Assembly: GCF_013705725.1 (NCBI RefSeq)
Contig: NZ_CP055481.1
Location: 5,580,001 to 5,644,000 of the forward strand
Origin: Klebsiella sp. RHBSTW-00484
GTDB taxonomy: Bacteria; Pseudomonadota; Gammaproteobacteria; Enterobacterales; Enterobacteriaceae
Direction of reading: 5' to 3'
DNA: 64,000 bases
Positions 1 through 10,777 of this stretch are shown one piece after another. The notes below the pieces were generated by a model, which was not told the origin of the DNA, did no database searches, and was given only the letters and a program-made list of their open reading frames with translations. Made by a program: the position numbers and the translations under genes. Within the stretch, counting starts at the first letter, position 1. The number at the start of each line of letters is the position of its first letter.

Positions 1-939
1 GACGTGCGAGCTTATCTGGAGAACAACGACGCGCTGGCGGCGCTGCCGATTGAACGCTTGCGACAAATGAACCCGCTATCGATCGCCCTGTATAAAATGC
101 ACGGTCACGACCTGGCGCAAGAGCCATTGCAGTTCGCCATGAACAACCAGCATATGAATGGTGGTATTGAGGTCGATATCTGGGGTCAAACCTCCCTGCC
201 CGGCTGCTTTGCGGTAGGCGAAGTCGCCGGAACCCACGGCATCACTCGCCCCGGCGGCGCGGCGCTCAACGCCGGACAGGTCTTTGCCGTGCGGCTGGCA
301 CGTTATATTGCGCAAGCGGGCAGGCATGACCATCCGGACGATCTGCACACGCTGGCTGCAACGGCGATAGCGACGGTCAGAGAGGTCATCAGCCAGGCGC
401 TGGCGAACCCATCCGGGATGTCGCTGCTGATGGTCAAAAAGCAAATTCAGGCACGGATGTCCGACTCAGCCGGTTTCCTTTGCCGTGCCGAAGATATTGG
501 CCACGCCAGCCGTGATGCTCAGCTCCTGCTGGAGTTTGTCCAGCAGCATGGGCTGACCATCAACCACCCGGCTGAAATTGCAGAACTGTTTATGTGGCGG
601 CAGCTAACGGTGACGTCGGCGGCGGTCTTGACGCAGTTGGACCAGTACGTTGCCGCTGGCGGCGGTAGCCGAGGTGCGCGGATCGTGCTTGATGAATCTG
701 CCAACTGCGTGCCTCAGACTCGTCATGGGCAGTGTGAAGCATGGCGTTTTCGACCGGAACGGCTGGAAGATAAAAGCGAGAAATGGAATATTCATTATCT
801 CTCGCCGCAGTTTGTTGTTTTTCGCCAGCCGATACGACAATCCCCGAAAACAGAGGGTGTATGGTTCGAAAAAAATTGGCCTGAATTTCTGTCTGGTCAT
901 ATCTATCAGCCAGTCCAGAGTGAAGAAAACTCACAATAG
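1..939 (+). CDS. FAD-dependent oxidoreductase of the fumarate reductase/succinate dehydrogenase flavoprotein family, 3' part
   Basis: The frame is open from the first base and ends at TAG 937-939, so the gene starts before the window and only the last ~312 codons are seen. The stretch GCFAVGEVAGTHGITRPGG (from about residue 66 of the visible part) is the C-terminal FAD-binding signature of the FrdA/SdhA/aspartate oxidase superfamily, where a Gly-rich loop contacts the flavin. A helical C-terminal region rich in Arg and Trp follows. The N-terminal dinucleotide-binding fold and substrate residues lie outside the window, so the substrate cannot be named. An intact TRAP transporter lies downstream in the same orientation, so I infer that the enzyme acts on the imported organic acid. 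Family is fairly certain, reaction is not. Confidence 0.75.
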   Translation, partial: DVRAYLENNDALAALPIERLRQMNPLSIALYKMHGHDLAQEPLQFAMNNQHMNGGIEVDIWGQTSLPGCFAVGEVAGTHGITRPGGAALNAGQVFAVRLARYIAQAGRHDHPDDLHTLAATAIATVREVISQALANPSGMSLLMVKKQIQARMSDSAGFLCRAEDIGHASRDAQLLLEFVQQHGLTINHPAEIAELFMWRQLTVTSAAVLTQLDQYVAAGGGSRGARIVLDESANCVPQTRHGQCEAWRFRPERLEDKSEKWNIHYLSPQFVVFRQPIRQSPKTEGVWFEKNWPEFLSGHIYQPVQSEENSQ

Positions 940-946
940 TATGGCT

Positions 947-1073
947 TATACCCTAAATAATTCGAGTTGCTTAAAGGCGGCAAGGAAGTGAGTCCCCAGG
1001 AGCATAGATAACTATGTGACTGGGGTGAACGAGCGTAGCCAACACATAAGCAACTTGAAGTATGACGGGTATA
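947..1073. repeat. ERIC element, 127 bp
   Basis: Begins TATACCCTAAATAATTCGAG and ends TTGAAGTATGACGGGTATA, the imperfect inverted ends of the enterobacterial repetitive intergenic consensus. It also contains the core segments GTCCCCAGGAGC and GTGACTGGGGTGAACG that standard ERIC typing targets. Its 127-bp length is the canonical one. It lies between the FAD oxidoreductase stop and the first TRAP gene and, being transcribed with them, would fold into a long hairpin. A second, expanded copy is at 38925-39189. Confidence 0.93.
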
Positions 1074-1153
1074 TATCCACTGACCTTCGGGTTATCAGTT
1101 CGGATTATGGGAACGATAGCCCGAAACAGAAAAAGTATAAGAAGGGAGTTGTT

Positions 1154-1630
1154 ATGCGTAAAATCATTAAACCCATCAATGCTATTCTCTCAACCATTAA
1201 TATTACAATATTATTTGTTATTGTTTTATGTGTTACATGGCAGGTGATGGCAAGATTTATATTTAAGAGCCCCAGTATTATCACCGATGAACTCAGCCGC
1301 TTACTCTTTATCTGTCTGGGTTTGTTAGGGGGTGCATATACGGCCGGACAAAATCGTCATCTGGCGATTGATTTGTTACCCATGTCACTTACGGGAAAAC
1401 CAAAGCAAATTTTATTTCTGATAATCCAGGCCATCGTCATTATCTTTTCTCTGGTCATTATGGTCTATGGTGGCGGTACTCTGGCATTAGATACCTTTGA
1501 ATCCGGGCAGACATCACCTGCGCTTGGCTGGCAAATGGGATATATCTATCTCTGTATTCCCATTAGCGGCTTGTTGATTATCATTTACACCATTGCGCTG
1601 GTGACTGAAGAACTCAAAACACCGGTATAA
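1154..1630 (+). CDS. TRAP transporter small permease (DctQ/YiaM type)
   Basis: Encodes 158 residues with four hydrophobic segments, the architecture of the DctQ subunit of tripartite ATP-independent periplasmic transporters. DctQ bridges the binding protein and the large permease in the inner membrane. Features typical of the family include an early amphipathic start, the WQVMARF and DELSRLLF region after the first helix, and a following glycine-rich helix. The ATG at 1154 is chosen because a strong AAGGGAG ribosome site precedes it; the open frame extends further upstream but runs into the ERIC repeat. The large permease starts 39 bases downstream. Substrate unknown; the set resembles the YiaMNO/DctPQM group. 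Confidence 0.88.
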   Translation: MRKIIKPINAILSTINITILFVIVLCVTWQVMARFIFKSPSIITDELSRLLFICLGLLGGAYTAGQNRHLAIDLLPMSLTGKPKQILFLIIQAIVIIFSLVIMVYGGGTLALDTFESGQTSPALGWQMGYIYLCIPISGLLIIIYTIALVTEELKTPV

Positions 1631-1669
1631 ATTACTGGCACTATTAATAAAATGATACCAGGAGAAATC

Positions 1670-2971
1670 ATGGACTACTGGCTACCTATTGTTGTGTTAT
1701 TTGGCGCATTCTTTTTTATGCTGGCGCTGGGAGTACCTATTGTTTACGCTATCGGATTATCTACACTCGCTTCGGTGACAACACAGCTTAGTTTTGTTTC
1801 CGCCTTAAGCGTTGTATCGCAAAAATTAGCTTCCGGGCTGGATAGCTTTACCCTGCTGGCGATACCGTTTTTTATTCTCTCCGGCAATATTATGAATCAT
1901 GGCGGCATTGCCCGACGGCTGATTAATTTTGCGCGTATTCTTGGAGGCAGGCTTCCCGGTTCACTTGCGCACTGCAATATTCTGGCAAATATGCTCTTTG
2001 GCGCTATTTCTGGTTCTGCCGTGGCCTCTGCCGCTGCGATGGGCGGCGTCATGCATCCGCAGCAGGTCAAAGAGGGATATGACCCCGCCTTCAGCACGGC
2101 AGTGAACGTCGCATCTGCGCCAACAGGTTTGCTGATCCCACCGAGTAATACCTTAATTGTCTATTCTCTGGTGAGCGGCGGGACCTCTATTGCCGCACTA
2201 TTTCTGGCCGGTTACGTACCGGGAATTCTGCTAGGCCTGTCTCTGATGGTTGTGGCCGGTATACTGGCTTCCCGTCGTGGTTATGCACGACCAGACCGCC
2301 CTACATTACGCCAGGCGGCTCTCGCAGTATGGATGGCCGTGCCGAGTATTTTTCTCATCGTGTTGATTATGGGAGGCGTGCTGAGCGGAATATTCACGCC
2401 GACAGAAGCCTCAGCGATTGCGGTCATTTACACCCTGTTTCTGGCATTGGTCCTTTACCGTGAAATATCGGTAAAAGATTTACCAAAAATATTCATTGAA
2501 TCTGTCATTACGACATCAATAGTTTTGTTATTGATCGGCTCCTCAATGGGAATGTCATGGGCCATGTCAAATGCGGACGTCCCATTTCTGATTCTGGATC
2601 TGCTGAACTCCATATCAGACAACCCGATTGTTATCTTGCTTATTATTAATGTCATTTTATTGATCATCGGTACTTTTATGGATATGACGCCAGCGGTACT
2701 GATCTTCACGCCTATATTCTTACCGGTTGTCGGCGAGTTGGGAATGGATCCGATTCACTTTGGTATCGTCATGGTACTGAATATGTGTATTGGTATTTGC
2801 ACACCACCCGTAGGCAGCGTGTTATTCGTCGGATGTAGCGTATCTAAACTGCCTATTAATAAAATTATCAAGCCAATGCTACCATTTTATGCCGTGATGG
2901 TTCTGGTGTTAGCCCTGGTGACCTATATTCCACAGATTAGCATGGCCTTGCCGCGTGCGCTGGGATATTAA
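1670..2971 (+). CDS. TRAP transporter large permease (DctM/YiaN type)
   Basis: 433 residues and about twelve hydrophobic segments, the size of DctM, the Na+-coupled channel-forming subunit of TRAP transporters. Recognisable family blocks include AIPFFILSGNIMNHGG, the GSAVASAAAMGG loop, IPPSNTLIVYSL and FTPTEASAIAVIY, and the late CTPPVGSVLFVG loop. The ATG at 1670 follows a near-perfect AGGAG site (ACCAGGAGAAATC). An in-frame start 18 bases earlier exists but lacks such a site. It lies between the small permease and the periplasmic binding protein, so the three genes form one transport operon. Confidence 0.92.
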   Translation: MDYWLPIVVLFGAFFFMLALGVPIVYAIGLSTLASVTTQLSFVSALSVVSQKLASGLDSFTLLAIPFFILSGNIMNHGGIARRLINFARILGGRLPGSLAHCNILANMLFGAISGSAVASAAAMGGVMHPQQVKEGYDPAFSTAVNVASAPTGLLIPPSNTLIVYSLVSGGTSIAALFLAGYVPGILLGLSLMVVAGILASRRGYARPDRPTLRQAALAVWMAVPSIFLIVLIMGGVLSGIFTPTEASAIAVIYTLFLALVLYREISVKDLPKIFIESVITTSIVLLLIGSSMGMSWAMSNADVPFLILDLLNSISDNPIVILLIINVILLIIGTFMDMTPAVLIFTPIFLPVVGELGMDPIHFGIVMVLNMCIGICTPPVGSVLFVGCSVSKLPINKIIKPMLPFYAVMVLVLALVTYIPQISMALPRALGY

Positions 2972-3021
2972 GCAGTTGCAATATTGAGCTAAAAAACTTA
3001 CCTCTCAATAAGGAAATAACA

Positions 3022-3996
3022 ATGAAAATAAAATTATCGGCCACGCTTCTTAGCACATTGTTGATGTTATCTCTCGGCAGTGCGCAAGCCGTGACGCTTA
3101 AGCTCAGTCATAACCAGGATAAAACGCATCCGGTCCATAAGGCGATGGAAAATTTTGCGACTAAAGCCAAAGAATATTCTAATGGCGAGGTGACAATCCG
3201 TATTTATCCTAACGGCACGCTGGGAACCCAGCGCGAAACCATGGAGCTTATTCGCTCCGGCGCAATCCAGCTGGTAAAAACCAATGCCGCAGAAATGGAA
3301 TCGTTTGAAAACGCCTATAAAATTTTCAGTTTGCCTTATCTTTTCCGCGACCGTGAAAGCTACTACCAGATTATGCAGGGGGAAGCCGGGCAAGAGATTC
3401 TTAACTCAACAAAAAGTAAGGGTTATTTTGGCCTGACTTTCTATGATGGAGGTTCCCGCAGCTTCTATGGCAATAAAGCGATTCTTAAGCCGGCTGACTT
3501 AAAAGGATTAAAAGTCAGAGTCCAGCCCAGCCCAGGTGCGGTTGAAATGATCAAGGTGATGGGCGGCAATCCTACACCGCTCGATTACGGTGAGCTTTAC
3601 ACCGCATTGCAGCAGGGCGTTGTCGATATGGCGGAAAATAGCGTTATGGCGCTCACCACAATGCGCCACGGCGAAGTGGCGAAAAGCTTCAGCCTTGATG
3701 AACACACCATGGTCCCTGACGTTTTACTGATGAGCAATAATGCCTTCGATAAACTAAACGATACCGACAAAGCCGCAGTTCTTAAAGCCGCCAAGGAATC
3801 GATGGAGTATATGAAAATGCTCTGGAGCGAAGAGGAACAGAAGGAATTTGCGAAGCTGGATAAAATGGGCGTAAAAGTCTACAAGGTGGATAAGACGCCA
3901 TTCATCGAAATCGTACAGCCGATGTACGCTAATTTTGAGAAGAATAATCCTCAGCTCACCCCGCTGCTGAAAAAAATTCAGGCCGAGCAGAAGTAA
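3022..3996 (+). CDS. TRAP transporter periplasmic solute-binding protein (DctP/YiaO family)
   Basis: 324 residues. A signal peptide (MKIKLSATLL... ending AQA near residue 23) directs it to the periplasm. The mature part shows DctP-family blocks: LKLSHNQDKTHPVHKA at the start, GEVTIRIYPNGTLG, FYDGGSRSFYG, and LKGLKVRVQPSP, where the conserved Arg normally binds the ligand carboxylate. The block NPTPLDYGELYTALQQGVVD is the usual hinge segment. Ligands of this family are mostly organic and sugar acids; the exact one cannot be read. AAGGAAA precedes the start. It is the last gene of the TRAP operon and ends against the terminator of the opposing DMT gene. Confidence 0.93.
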   Translation: MKIKLSATLLSTLLMLSLGSAQAVTLKLSHNQDKTHPVHKAMENFATKAKEYSNGEVTIRIYPNGTLGTQRETMELIRSGAIQLVKTNAAEMESFENAYKIFSLPYLFRDRESYYQIMQGEAGQEILNSTKSKGYFGLTFYDGGSRSFYGNKAILKPADLKGLKVRVQPSPGAVEMIKVMGGNPTPLDYGELYTALQQGVVDMAENSVMALTTMRHGEVAKSFSLDEHTMVPDVLLMSNNAFDKLNDTDKAAVLKAAKESMEYMKMLWSEEEQKEFAKLDKMGVKVYKVDKTPFIEIVQPMYANFEKNNPQLTPLLKKIQAEQK

Positions 3997-4000
3997 AAAA

Positions 4001-4030
4001 AGCTCCCCGAGGGAAGTCCTTGGGGAGCAA
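4001..4030 (-). terminator. Intrinsic terminator of the DMT permease gene
   Basis: GCTCCCC (4002-4008) pairs with GGGGAGC (4022-4028). Read on the minus strand the hairpin is followed by TTTTTTTA, so it ends transcription from the DMT gene. On the plus strand it would also fold right after the TRAP stop codon but lacks a U-tract. Confidence 0.75.
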
Positions 4031-4044
4031 CAATCAATAGCGGA

Positions 4045-4971
4045 CTAGCTTACTTTTCCTGCCTTATTCACCCACCAGATCCCGGTACACACCAGCACCA
4101 GCGCAACAACATATTTCCAATCCCAAATATTTTCGCCGAGGAAAATGGCCGACAGTACCGAGCCGGAAACGGGGATCAGGAAGTTAAACGGCGCGATCAT
4201 GCCCACGCGATTGTGCTTGAGTAAGATGCTCCATAGCGCAAAAGCGACGGAAGAAAGGAGCGTCAGATAGCCCAGAATCAACACGGATGCAGTGCCATGT
4301 ACGGCGAGCGTGCCCCCGCTCAGATAGCCGCCAACTAACAGCGCAATACCACCAAAAGCCAGCTGCCAGCCGGTCATCACCGTTGGGTCTACCGTTTGCG
4401 AAATGCGCTTACCGTAGAGCGTCGCCGCCGACAGAACAAAAGCCGCCAGCACCACAAAGCCATCTCCCAGCCAGATAAAACTGAAGTCGCTTAGCGAATG
4501 GTTAAAGTTCACCAGCAGCACGCCGGTAAAACCAAGAATACAGCCGAGCGTTTTGTTGTAGCTTAGCTTGTCATTTTGGTAGATAAAGTGCGCCAGCAGT
4601 ACGCTGAAGAAGGTACCGGTGGCATTCATAATCGACCCTTTGACGCCGGTGGTAAACGCGAGCCCAATATAGAAAAAAATATACTGGATAGAGGTTTGCG
4701 TTAGTCCCAGCACCACCAGCTGTCCATACTGACGCCCCTTCAGGCGACTGATGGGTTTTCGCTGTATCAGGGCAAAGAGCAGCAGGAGCATACCGGCAAA
4801 TAAAAAACGGTAGCCCGCGAAAACTATCTTTGACGATATGTCATCAGTGGCTATCTGAAACAGTTCATAACCGCTCTTGATCGCCGGGTAAGCACTTCCC
4901 CATAACAGACAGCAGAGGGTTGCGCAGGCAAAGGCCACTTTCTTACGGGAAAAAATTGAGGGTGCGTCCAT
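4045..4971 (-). CDS. EamA-family (DMT superfamily) permease
   Basis: 308 residues with about ten hydrophobic segments arranged as two EamA repeats (roughly residues 12-145 and 158-300). The first carries the typical CCLLWGSAYPAIK opening; the second ends FLGENIWDWKYVVALVLVCTGI, with the Glu-containing loop common to this family. Members export amino acids or metabolites or import solutes, and the substrate is not predictable here. Transcribed convergently to the TRAP operon. It differs from a simple YtfF call by position only, so no symbol is given. Confidence 0.85.
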   Translation of the reverse strand: MDAPSIFSRKKVAFACATLCCLLWGSAYPAIKSGYELFQIATDDISSKIVFAGYRFLFAGMLLLLFALIQRKPISRLKGRQYGQLVVLGLTQTSIQYIFFYIGLAFTTGVKGSIMNATGTFFSVLLAHFIYQNDKLSYNKTLGCILGFTGVLLVNFNHSLSDFSFIWLGDGFVVLAAFVLSAATLYGKRISQTVDPTVMTGWQLAFGGIALLVGGYLSGGTLAVHGTASVLILGYLTLLSSVAFALWSILLKHNRVGMIAPFNFLIPVSGSVLSAIFLGENIWDWKYVVALVLVCTGIWWVNKAGKVS

Positions 4972-5072
4972 TCACTTCACCAGAAATAAAATAGTGTTTT
5001 ATTTTATTATCCAGAAAGTTGCTAAGAATAGCTACCATACAGAGAAAAGATTGGGCAAAGGTAGAAAAGCAA

Positions 5073-5095
5073 AACGCCGGCACAAGGCCGGCGTC
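5073..5095 (-). terminator. Terminator of the rpsF-priB-rpsR-rplI operon
   Basis: ACGCCGGC (5074-5081) and GCCGGCGT (5087-5094) form a GC-rich 8-bp stem. In the minus-strand sense it is followed by TTTTGCTTTTC. It sits 23 bases beyond the rplI stop codon. Confidence 0.88.
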
Positions 5096-5117
5096 TCGAC
5101 GCGAGTTGAGTAAAAAA

Positions 5118-5579
<462 letters not shown>

Positions 5580-5606
5580 TTAAAGTCGTTAATAGACAGC
5601 GGCCGA

Positions 5607-6153
<547 letters not shown>

Positions 6154-6158
6154 CAGGA

Positions 6159-6648
<490 letters not shown>

Positions 6649-6654
6649 CGCGTC

Positions 6655-6683
6655 ATAATACGTGCGCAAGCGGTTTAAGACAA
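6655..6683 (-). promoter_or_regulatory. Sigma-70 promoter of the rpsF operon
   Basis: On the minus strand TTGTCT (6683-6678), a 17-base spacer and TATTAT (6660-6655) make a good sigma-70 promoter, about 100 bases upstream of rpsF. Confidence 0.65.
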
Positions 6684-6894
6684 GTGAATTGCGTAGATAA
6701 TTCGCACTAAGAGCAAAGTCACGCTAAACCAGTGATTTAAAATTCATCAATGACGGATGCGACAATTTTTTGAACAACTGCATCAGAAATGGTCGCGATA
6801 CGCCCGGCAGACAGCAATTACACTTAGATCAGCAGCAATCCATAACCTAAAGGAACCGGGTTAACGTCAGGACTGTCAGTAAGGAGCGTAGAGT

Positions 6895-7170
6895 ATGAAA
6901 TATATCCTCATTACCATGATGGCTGCGCTTTTGCTGAGCGCCAACGCGCTGGCAGCCATCAAAATCGATGGGCGTCAGGCACGCAACATGGACGATGTGC
7001 AGAGCCTTGGCGTTATCTATATCAACCACAATATGGCCACTGAGCAAGAAGCCGATCGGGCGCTTAGCCAGCAGAGCGATGCCGAAGGAGCGAAATATTT
7101 TCAGCCGATCCTGCTCCATGAGCCAGGAAGCAATGGCCTGATTCATGCCAGTGCAGCTATTTACCGCTAA
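6895..7170 (+). CDS. yjfY: YjfY, DUF1471/YhcN-family periplasmic protein
   Basis: 91 residues. A signal peptide (to about ALA at residue 20) is followed by a YhcN/DUF1471 fold with VQSLGVIYINHNMATEQEAD and the terminal HASAAIYR, very close to E. coli YjfY. Members such as BhsA and McbA are small secreted proteins induced by envelope and oxidative stress; the function of YjfY itself is unknown. TAAGGAG precedes the ATG. It sits between the rpsF operon and ulaF as in E. coli, here followed by an MFS gene. Confidence 0.92.
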   Translation: MKYILITMMAALLLSANALAAIKIDGRQARNMDDVQSLGVIYINHNMATEQEADRALSQQSDAEGAKYFQPILLHEPGSNGLIHASAAIYR

Positions 7171-7308
7171 CTCCCCGTCTTTTTGACTTCGCCTCCATTG
7201 CGGGGCGAAGTCTTAATGCGATTGCGCATTATTTCGTTTCCGGACTTATCAGAGTCACTATAACCTGATTTAATCAGCGTTTAACGGCATGATTATCCGG
7301 AGCGATTC

Positions 7309-8502
7309 ATGGTCCCGCGCTTTGCGACGTTAAGTCGTATCCCAAAAGGGGTTTGGGTTCTTGGCGGCGTCAGCCTGCTGATGGATGTTTCATCAGAGAT
7401 GATCCATAGCCTTCTTCCCCTGTTTATGGCGACTACGCTGGGTGCCAGCGTCATTATTATCGGCATTATCGAAGGCGTCGCAGAAGCCACCGCATTGATG
7501 CTAAAAGTCTTTTCCGGGGTAATTAGTGATTATGTGGGCAAGCGCAAGGGGCTGGCGCTGCTTGGCTATGGCCTGGGCGCGTTGAGCAAGGCGCTCTTCG
7601 CGATTGCGCCCACTTCCGGGATGGTATTTAGCGCGCGGATGCTCGACCGCATCGGCAAAGGAATACGCGGCGCGCCCAGGGATGCGCTGGTCGCCGACGT
7701 CACACCGCCGGAAATCCGTGGTGCCGCCTATGGTTTGCGCCAGGCGCTGGATACCATTGGCGCGTTCCTGGGGCCGCTGCTTGCGGTCGCGCTGATGTTT
7801 CTCTGGGATAATGATTTCCAGTCTATTTTCTGGGTCGCGGTAATTCCCGCCGTCCTCTCTATTGTCCTGTTGGGCTTTGGGTTAAAAGAGCCAAAAACGC
7901 CGGTCACCCAGAAACGAACTAACCCTTTGCGCCGCGAGAATTTACAAAAACTGTCTGCGGCCTACTGGTGGGTTGTGGCTATTGGCTCCACTTTTACCCT
8001 CGCCCGCTTCAGTGAAGCGTTCCTGGTTCTACGCGCCCAGCAGATGGAAATCCCGCTGTTCGCCATTCCGCTGGTGATGGTCGCGATGAACCTGGTTTAC
8101 AGCCTGACCGCCTATCCATTCGGTAAATTATCGGACCGCGCAAGCCACAGCAAAATGCTGCAATGGGGCCTGCTGGTACTGATTGCTGCCGATATTGTGC
8201 TGGCCTTAAGCGGTCACTGGAGCACGCTGTTAGCGGGCGTGGCGCTGTGGGGCATTCATATGGGAATGACTCAAGGGTTGCTGGCAGCGATGGTAGCGCA
8301 TACGGCACCGGCAGAACTGCGAGGCACAGCGTTCGGAATGTTCAACCTGATGAGCGGCGTTGCCCTGCTGCTGGCAAGCGCCGGGGCGGGCGTGCTGTGG
8401 GAAGTGTTCGGTGCCGCCTCAACATTTTACGCCGGAGCGATTCTCTGCGTGCTGACGCTAATTGGCATGCGTTGTATGCCGTCGGCTTATCAACAAAACT
8501 AA
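7309..8502 (+). CDS. Major facilitator superfamily permease
   Basis: 397 residues, about twelve hydrophobic segments. The loop between helices 2 and 3 reads SGVISDYVGKRKGLALLGYG, a version of the MFS motif A (G-x-x-x-D-x-x-G-R/K-R/K). RIGKGIRGAPRDALVADV is another family-specific loop, seen in MFS proteins annotated as drug or small-molecule exporters. A second half begins near residue 215. AAPxELRGTAFGMFN in helix 10-11 is also typical. Substrate unknown. It ends against the ulaF terminator. Confidence 0.85.
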   Translation: MVPRFATLSRIPKGVWVLGGVSLLMDVSSEMIHSLLPLFMATTLGASVIIIGIIEGVAEATALMLKVFSGVISDYVGKRKGLALLGYGLGALSKALFAIAPTSGMVFSARMLDRIGKGIRGAPRDALVADVTPPEIRGAAYGLRQALDTIGAFLGPLLAVALMFLWDNDFQSIFWVAVIPAVLSIVLLGFGLKEPKTPVTQKRTNPLRRENLQKLSAAYWWVVAIGSTFTLARFSEAFLVLRAQQMEIPLFAIPLVMVAMNLVYSLTAYPFGKLSDRASHSKMLQWGLLVLIAADIVLALSGHWSTLLAGVALWGIHMGMTQGLLAAMVAHTAPAELRGTAFGMFNLMSGVALLLASAGAGVLWEVFGAASTFYAGAILCVLTLIGMRCMPSAYQQN

Positions 8503-8558
8503 AAAGGCTCCGGAGCCAGACCGGTTGATTCATCATTACGATGAAAAGCTCCGGAGCA
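8501..8558 (-). terminator. Tandem terminator of the ula operon
   Basis: Two self-complementary blocks, GCTCCGGAGC (8548-8557) and GGCTCCGGAGCC (8506-8517), are each followed on the minus strand by a T-run (TTTT and TTTTT). They can fold separately or pair with each other. They lie just beyond ulaF and against the MFS stop codon. Confidence 0.72.
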
Positions 8559-8564
8559 CATACC

Positions 8565-9251
8565 TTACTTTTGCCCGTAATAGGCGTTTGGCCCATGTTT
8601 ACGCATAAAGTGTTTGTCCATCAGCCAGCTATCGATGGGCTTCAGTTGCGGGTTAATCGCGCGGGCAATCCACGCCATTCTCGCTACCTCTTCCATCACT
8701 ACTGCGTTATGCACCGCATCATGCGCATCTTTGCCCCAGGCAAACGGACCGTGCTGATAGACCACGATACCCGGCGTATGCAGAGGTTCGGCCTCGCCCA
8801 GCGTTTCGATGATGACGTGCCCGGTGTTCAGCTCATAGGCCTCTTCAACCTCCAGGGCACTTAATGCCCTGGTGCAGGGAATATCGCCAAAGAAGTAGTC
8901 CGCATGGGTCGTCCCTAGCGCGGGAATGGCTAACCCCGCCTGCGCCCAGGCCGTCGCATGAGTAGAGTGGGTATGCACCACGCCGCCAAGACTCGGATAG
9001 CGACGATACAGCGCCAGATGGGTGGAGGTATCAGAAGAAGGACGGTATTGGCCTTCTACGATATTACCGTCCATATCCACCACCACCATGTCGTCTACCT
9101 TCATGGTTTCATAAGCAACGCCGCTGGGTTTGATCGCCACTAGCCCGCGTTCGCGGTCAATAGCGCTGACGTTGCCCCAGGTAAAGGTCACCAGCCCGTA
9201 GCGCGGTAGATCCATGTTGGCTTCAAAAACCTGCTGTTTGAGCTTTTGCAT
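8565..9251 (-). CDS. ulaF: L-ribulose-5-phosphate 4-epimerase UlaF
   Basis: 228 residues, class II aldolase/epimerase fold. It converts L-ribulose 5-phosphate to D-xylulose 5-phosphate, the last step linking ascorbate breakdown to the pentose phosphate pathway. Zn-binding histidines H93 and H95 are in [17 protein letters not shown], and the C-terminal His is in the [10 protein letters not shown] block. The ATG at 9251 overlaps the ulaE stop by one base (TAATG). An in-frame upstream extension inside ulaE is rejected because the E. coli protein starts [10 protein letters not shown]. Confidence 0.97.
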   Translation of the reverse strand: MQKLKQQVFEANMDLPRYGLVTFTWGNVSAIDRERGLVAIKPSGVAYETMKVDDMVVVDMDGNIVEGQYRPSSDTSTHLALYRRYPSLGGVVHTHSTHATAWAQAGLAIPALGTTHADYFFGDIPCTRALSALEVEEAYELNTGHVIIETLGEAEPLHTPGIVVYQHGPFAWGKDAHDAVHNAVVMEEVARMAWIARAINPQLKPIDSWLMDKHFMRKHGPNAYYGQK

Positions 9252-10105
9252 TACGCCGCCTCCACCAGACCGGCGCTTGCCATGCGCGCCTTCACCCAAT
9301 CGCGAGCCTTCGCCACTTCGAGCGCAGGGTCGTCAGTGGTCTCACTCCACATCTCAATCAGATACGGCCCGCAATAGCCGCTCTGCTTGAGGGTTTCGAA
9401 ACAGCGCTCGAAATCGACAACCCCTTCACCAAACGGCACATTCTTAAATACACCGGGTTTGGTATCTTTCACATGCACCGCCACGATGTGCCCGATCCCC
9501 GCCTGGAGTTCCATCTGCACATCGTTATCCCACGCCGACAGGTTGCCGATATCGGGATAGAGCTGGAACCATGGGTTATTCAGGTAGTGCGCGTAGCCCA
9601 GCGCCTTGCTGATGGAGTTCATCAGCGGATAGTCCATAATTTCCATCGCCAGCGTCACCTGCGCGCGGCTTGCCATCTCGACGCTCTCTTTCAGTCCATC
9701 ACGAAACCGACGACGCGTCTCGTTGTTGGCTTCCTGATAGTAAACGTCGTAACCGGCCAGTTGGATCACGCGAATGCCGACGTCCTGGGCGAACTGGATC
9801 GCTTTACGCATAATCTCCAGCCCCTGCGCACGTACTGCGTCGTCTTCACTGCCAAGCGGAAAGCGACGATGAGCACTCAGGCACATGGACGGAACGCGCA
9901 CGCCAGTTTCAGCAATCGCGTTGACCAAAGCCAGACGCTGCTCGCGGCTCCAGTCGAGACGCGCCAGTCGGGCATCAGTTTCATCCACCGACATTTCGAC
10001 GAAGTCAAAACCCAGCTTTTTCGCAAGCTTCAGCCGCTCCATCCAGCACTCCCCAGCGGGGAGCGCTTTTTCATAGATGCCGAGCGGAATTTGTTTCGAC
10101 AGCAT
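9251..10105 (-). CDS. ulaE: L-xylulose-5-phosphate 3-epimerase UlaE
   Basis: 284 residues, a xylose isomerase-like TIM barrel. It opens [20 protein letters not shown] and contains [32 protein letters not shown] and YLIEMWSE, where metal-binding acidic residues sit. It epimerises L-xylulose 5-phosphate to L-ribulose 5-phosphate. Nine bases separate it from ulaD, and it is translationally coupled to ulaF. Confidence 0.97.
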   Translation of the reverse strand: MLSKQIPLGIYEKALPAGECWMERLKLAKKLGFDFVEMSVDETDARLARLDWSREQRLALVNAIAETGVRVPSMCLSAHRRFPLGSEDDAVRAQGLEIMRKAIQFAQDVGIRVIQLAGYDVYYQEANNETRRRFRDGLKESVEMASRAQVTLAMEIMDYPLMNSISKALGYAHYLNNPWFQLYPDIGNLSAWDNDVQMELQAGIGHIVAVHVKDTKPGVFKNVPFGEGVVDFERCFETLKQSGYCGPYLIEMWSETTDDPALEVAKARDWVKARMASAGLVEAA

Positions 10106-10114
10106 AGTTGCTCC

Positions 10115-10765
10115 TTAGCCCCAAAGCTGGGCAATAGAGCGTTTAAACTGACGCGCGGCTTCAACCGGCGAAGCGGCATCACGAATGCTACGACCAGCGA
10201 TAAAGACGTGAATCGGAATGCCTTTGAACAACGGCAGATCTTCCAGCGCCAGGCCGCCGGTGACGGTAACCTTAAAGCCCATATCAGACAGGCGCTTGAT
10301 GGCGCTGATGTCCGCCTCGCCCCACGCCACGCCTGCGGCCTGTGCATCGCGACTGCGGTGATACACAACCTGCCCGATACCCGCGTCGCGCCACTCCTGC
10401 GCCTGCTCCCAGGTCCAGTATCCGGTCAGTTCGATCTGCACATCGCCGTTAAACTCTTTCGCCACATCCAGCGCGCCTTTGGTGGTGTTGATATCCGCAC
10501 AGCAGATCACGGTCACCCAGTCAGCATTGGCTTCAAAACACATACGGGAGAGAATTTTGCCCGCATCGGCGATTTTGGCATCCGCCAGCACGATTTTATG
10601 CGGATACAGCGCTTTCAGGTCGCGAACCGCACGAACGCCTTCGGCGACGCAAAGAATGGTGCCGACTTCAATAATGTCCACTTCATCAGCAATCAGGCGC
10701 GTCGTTTCATATGCAGAAGACATTGATTGGTTATCCAGCGCAACCTGCAACATAGGTAATGACAT
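10115..10765 (-). CDS. ulaD: 3-keto-L-gulonate-6-phosphate decarboxylase UlaD
   Basis: 216 residues, orotidine monophosphate decarboxylase-like barrel. The catalytic D-x-K-x-x-D motif is present as D62, K64, D67 in [12 protein letters not shown]. It decarboxylates 3-keto-L-gulonate 6-phosphate to L-xylulose 5-phosphate. Twelve bases downstream of ulaC. Confidence 0.98.
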   Translation of the reverse strand: MSLPMLQVALDNQSMSSAYETTRLIADEVDIIEVGTILCVAEGVRAVRDLKALYPHKIVLADAKIADAGKILSRMCFEANADWVTVICCADINTTKGALDVAKEFNGDVQIELTGYWTWEQAQEWRDAGIGQVVYHRSRDAQAAGVAWGEADISAIKRLSDMGFKVTVTGGLALEDLPLFKGIPIHVFIAGRSIRDAASPVEAARQFKRSIAQLWG

Positions 10766-10777
10766 TTGATATTCCTT

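Noticed and set aside
9473..10726. 417-residue plus-strand frame across ulaE and ulaD
   Set aside because: Antisense shadow of two genes with near-identical E. coli counterparts; no independent start signal.
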